Source of the DNA: Comamonadaceae bacterium
GTDB taxonomy: Bacteria; Pseudomonadota; Gammaproteobacteria; Burkholderiales; Burkholderiaceae_C
Assembly: GCA_947378785.1 (NCBI GenBank)
Contig: CANCLK010000005.1
Location: forward strand, 1-64,000
Reading direction: 5' to 3'
Length of the DNA stretch: 64,000 bases
Shown: positions 60,521 to 64,000 of the stretch, piece after piece
Position numbering within the stretch: position 1 is the stretch's first letter
Layout of the letters: each line of letters opens with the position of its first letter
Translations under genes and position numbers: made by a program
The notes under the pieces: generated by a model
What the model saw: the letters and a program-made list of their open reading frames with translations, nothing else
The model's database searches: none
Told to the model about the DNA's origin: nothing

Positions 60521-60909
60521 GCAGCGTTGAGAAGCACAACCATGCGGAGGGCGTATCTGCTGACAATTGCCTCTTTTGCAAAATTGCTGCGGGGAAAATT
60601 CCGAGCCGAAAAGTCTATGAAGACGATGAGTTGCTGGCATTCCATGACATCAACCCATGGGCGCCGGTGCACTTTTTGATGATCCCAAAAGCCCATATTG
60701 CCTCCATGGCTCAGGTCGGGCCAGAGCATGAATCGCTGCTGGGCCGCATGATGGTGCTGGCGCCACGGTTGGCGTTGGAGCAGGGTTGCAGACCGTATCC
60801 GGAAGGTGGTTATCGCATCGTGACCAACACCGGTGCCGAGGGAGGCCAAGAGGTGCACCACTTGCATATTCATGTGATGGGCGGCCCGCGCCCTTGGTTG
60901 CGGGGCTGA
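60517..60909 (+). CDS. HIT-family (histidine triad) nucleotide-binding protein
   Basis: This 130-residue protein of the HINT branch has CLFCKIAAGKIPSRKVYEDD near the start, DINPWAPVHFLMIPKAHI, and the catalytic triad VHHLHIHVMGG (H115-x-H117-x-H119). HINT proteins hydrolyse nucleoside phosphoramidates; the physiological substrate is unclear. It starts at 60517, coupled to the DUF4870-like gene, and precedes tatA by about 150 bases. Confidence 0.93.
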   Translation: MSSVEKHNHAEGVSADNCLFCKIAAGKIPSRKVYEDDELLAFHDINPWAPVHFLMIPKAHIASMAQVGPEHESLLGRMMVLAPRLALEQGCRPYPEGGYRIVTNTGAEGGQEVHHLHIHVMGGPRPWLRG

Positions 60910-61058
60910 GGCTCGCGATAGGCGCTGGTAACGGTTTAAAACACAGCTGCTGTGGTCAATGTTGTATAAGTTTTTGACGCGGCGGATAAGCACCTTAGAA
61001 TCACGATTATTCGTACACGCTGGCCTGAGAGGGCGGCATAAAAAGTTAGGACAGAAAC

Positions 61059-61316
61059 ATGGGTGGACTTTCCATTTGGCATTGGTTGATCGTCTTGTTG
61101 ATCGTGGTCATGGTGTTTGGCACCAAGAAGCTGAGAAATATGGGCGGTGACCTTGGTGGTGCGGTCAAAGGTTTCAAAGACGGTATGAAAGACGGCGGCC
61201 AACCTGCTGCCGATGACGCAGCGGCTGCGACGCCTCCTGCGCAGGTCACTGCTGCGACAGCGGCGCCGGCTGACGACAAAAACACCATTGACGTGCAAGC
61301 GCGTCAAAAATCCTGA
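61059..61316 (+). CDS. tatA: Twin-arginine translocase subunit TatA
   Basis: This 85-residue protein has a short N-terminal helix (about 4-20, [18 protein letters not shown]), the [25 protein letters not shown] amphipathic helix, and an Ala-rich tail. TatA forms the protein-conducting assembly of the Tat pathway. Predicted clients in this window include MsrP and the LivK-like protein. Confidence 0.95.
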   Translation: MGGLSIWHWLIVLLIVVMVFGTKKLRNMGGDLGGAVKGFKDGMKDGGQPAADDAAAATPPAQVTAATAAPADDKNTIDVQARQKS

Positions 61317-61373
61317 TCAGGTTCTCATTGAGCTTTCAAGGCGACCGGGCGCTTTGCGTCTGTGTGAACTGAC

Positions 61374-61859
61374 GTGATCGATCTCGGCATCTCCAAAATT
61401 GCGCTGATCGGTGCGGTTGCGCTCATCGTCATTGGCCCCGAAAAGCTACCGCGACTGGCGCGCACCATTGGCACGTTGGTGGGCAAGGCGCAACGTTACG
61501 TTGCCGACGTCAAAAGTGAAGTCAGCCGCTCGATGGAGCTCGACGAACTCAAAAAGATGAAGGACAGCGTCGAGGGGGCGGCTCGAGATGTCGAAAGCTC
61601 GATGCAGACCAGCGCCAGTGACTTTGAAAAGACATGGGCCGAAACCACCAGCCTGGCTGGTGACAGCAGCTATACCAACGACCTGCCCGGCATGATCAGT
61701 TTTCCGGAGTACAAAAATCCGGGCAAAAACTGGCGGCTCAAGCAGGGCGCCACACCGCAATGGTTCAAGGCGCGTTCGGGTGTACGCACCAAGGCACTGT
61801 CTGGCGCCGCCAGAGTGGCCCGATTCCGGCCGAAGTCGCGCGCCATTTCCCATGCCTAG
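61374..61859 (+). CDS. tatB: Twin-arginine translocase subunit TatB
   Basis: This 161-residue protein has an N-terminal membrane helix with the TatB signature [33 protein letters not shown], followed by an amphipathic coiled coil (about 45-95) and a Lys/Arg-rich tail. It starts at GTG. TatB and TatC form the receptor for twin-arginine signal peptides. Confidence 0.95.
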   Translation: MIDLGISKIALIGAVALIVIGPEKLPRLARTIGTLVGKAQRYVADVKSEVSRSMELDELKKMKDSVEGAARDVESSMQTSASDFEKTWAETTSLAGDSSYTNDLPGMISFPEYKNPGKNWRLKQGATPQWFKARSGVRTKALSGAARVARFRPKSRAISHA

Positions 61860-61889
61860 CCGACGCTTTCCTTTTTTTCTGACCGGACC

Positions 61890-62690
61890 ATGAGCGATTC
61901 GCAAACCGACAAACCTGACGAACTCGCAGGCACTGAGCAACCTTTTGTCCAGCACCTGATGGAGCTGCGCGACCGAATGATCAAGGCCGTCATTGCGATT
62001 GGCGTTGCTGCCGCCGTGCTGGCCCTGTTTCCTGGCCCAGGCGCACTCTATGACCTGATGGCGGCGCCGTTGATTGCCAGCCTGCCCAAGGGGGCCACGC
62101 TGATCGCCACCAATGTGATTTCGCCTTTCGTCGTGCCCATCAAGATCATGTTCATGGCGGCGTTCATGATCGCCTTGCCGGTGGTGCTTTACCAAGTCTG
62201 GGCATTCGTAGCACCCGGCCTTTACGCGCACGAAAAAAAGCTCGTGATGCCGCTCGTTATTTCCAGTACGTTGCTATTTTTTATCGGTGTGGCTTTTTGC
62301 TATTACTTTGTTTTCGGACAAGTGTTCTCCTTCATTCAGAGCTTTGCACCCAAGTCCATCACTGCCGCGCCTGACATTGAGGAATACCTCAACTTTGTCA
62401 TCGGTATGTTCATGGCTTTCGGCTTGGCGTTTGAGGTGCCGATTGCGGTGATTTTGCTGGTCCGCATGGGCATCCTCACGGTTGCCCAGTTGCGCGAGTA
62501 CCGTGGTTATTTTTGGGTACTCGCTGCCGTCGGCACCGCGCTGGTCACACCGCCTGATGCAGGCTCGATGCTCATGCTGCTCGGCGTGGTTGGCGGTCTG
62601 TACGAGGTCGGTATTCTGGCGGCACAACTGTTTGTGAAACACACCAAAGCGCCTGAAGCAGAGCCCGAGGACAGCGCCCCGATGCCTTGA
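61890..62690 (+). CDS. tatC: Twin-arginine translocase subunit TatC
   Basis: This 266-residue inner-membrane protein has six helices. Signatures are FVQHLMELRDRMIKAVIAIG, MKIMFMAAFMIALPVVLYQVWAFVAPGLYAHEKK-like text and the conserved FGLAFEVPIAVILLVRMG. It recognises the RR motif. The C terminus is an acidic cytoplasmic tail. It converges with the HtrA-like gene. Confidence 0.96.
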   Translation: MSDSQTDKPDELAGTEQPFVQHLMELRDRMIKAVIAIGVAAAVLALFPGPGALYDLMAAPLIASLPKGATLIATNVISPFVVPIKIMFMAAFMIALPVVLYQVWAFVAPGLYAHEKKLVMPLVISSTLLFFIGVAFCYYFVFGQVFSFIQSFAPKSITAAPDIEEYLNFVIGMFMAFGLAFEVPIAVILLVRMGILTVAQLREYRGYFWVLAAVGTALVTPPDAGSMLMLLGVVGGLYEVGILAAQLFVKHTKAPEAEPEDSAPMP

Positions 62691-62737
62691 GTGCTTACCC
62701 GCCTCAGGGGCGAGTTCACTGGGCTGCCTTCTTGAAC

Positions 62738-63886
<1,149 letters not shown>

Positions 63887-64000
63887 GGTGGTGATTGCCA
63901 AAAACAAAAGAAGGTGAAAAAACCGGTCAGCGTGACAGTTGAGGACAGGAACGCAGACAGCTGATTTTGACTGATTGACCGCGTGATGAGCAGCACAGCG
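63887..64000. other. Upstream region of the HtrA-like gene, to the window end
   Basis: These 114 bases hold AGAAGG-type purine runs and no ORF or RNA feature I can support. They presumably carry the promoter of the leftward protease gene; no clear -35/-10 pair was identified. Confidence 0.3.

Overview
The window is a chromosomal segment of a betaproteobacterium in the order Burkholderiales, most likely family Comamonadaceae. I infer this from family-level protein features and gene order: pilMNOPQ-aroKB-dgt-gltBD, the mla/ABC/bolA/murA/his block, his-DUF4870-HIT-tatABC-htrA, and metK next to paired lipid A acyltransferases. The genus cannot be fixed by reading alone. Coding density is high. 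I see no rRNA, tRNA, CRISPR array or prophage.

Layout. (1) 1-1240: the 5' part of groEL and all of groES on the minus strand, controlled by a perfect CIRCE operator with overlapping sigma70- and sigma32-like promoter elements. (2) 1365-1948: a VapBC-type toxin-antitoxin pair. (3) 1945-16167: an accessory catabolic region. It holds a fumarylacetoacetate-hydrolase-family enzyme and a VOC protein (minus strand), a divergent orphan Bug/TctC binding protein, a leftward coxG-M-S-L-type molybdenum hydroxylase operon, and a divergent rightward set: TetR regulator, VOC protein, FAD monooxygenase of the dihydroxypyridine-hydroxylase type, and a complete Liv-type ABC importer. Together these look like uptake and oxidative breakdown of an unidentified aromatic or N-heteroaromatic compound. 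The molybdenum enzyme lacks the CO dehydrogenase signature loop. This is the best candidate for an undescribed pathway.

(4) 16168-31069: housekeeping genes. metK, two lipid A acyltransferases, the GTPase ysxC, a cytochrome c4, the ResB/CcsB System II cytochrome c maturation pair, msrPQ for periplasmic methionine sulfoxide repair (with a REP-like palindrome between the two genes), lysA-lptM, cyaY and PBP1a. (5) 31243-38556: the type IV pilus operon pilMNOPQ, with an unusually short PilQ, then aroK, aroB and a dGTPase-like gene. (6) 38581-39399: a REP-associated tyrosine transposase (RAYT) and a perfect 22-bp-arm palindrome whose right arm supplies the -35 hexamer of the likely gltB promoter. 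(7) 39443-45663: glutamate synthase gltBD.

(8) 45751-51964: the phospholipid-trafficking operon mlaFEDACB (with mlaA inside it), a two-gene ABC-2 exporter and a BolA-family gene. (9) 51971-60141: murA and the full histidine pathway hisGDCBHAFIE. The short HisG implies that a separate HisZ is encoded elsewhere. (10) 60149-63886: a DUF4870-like membrane protein, a HIT protein, tatABC and an HtrA-type protease on the minus strand.

All product calls rest on translated motifs, lengths and neighbours. No database search was run.
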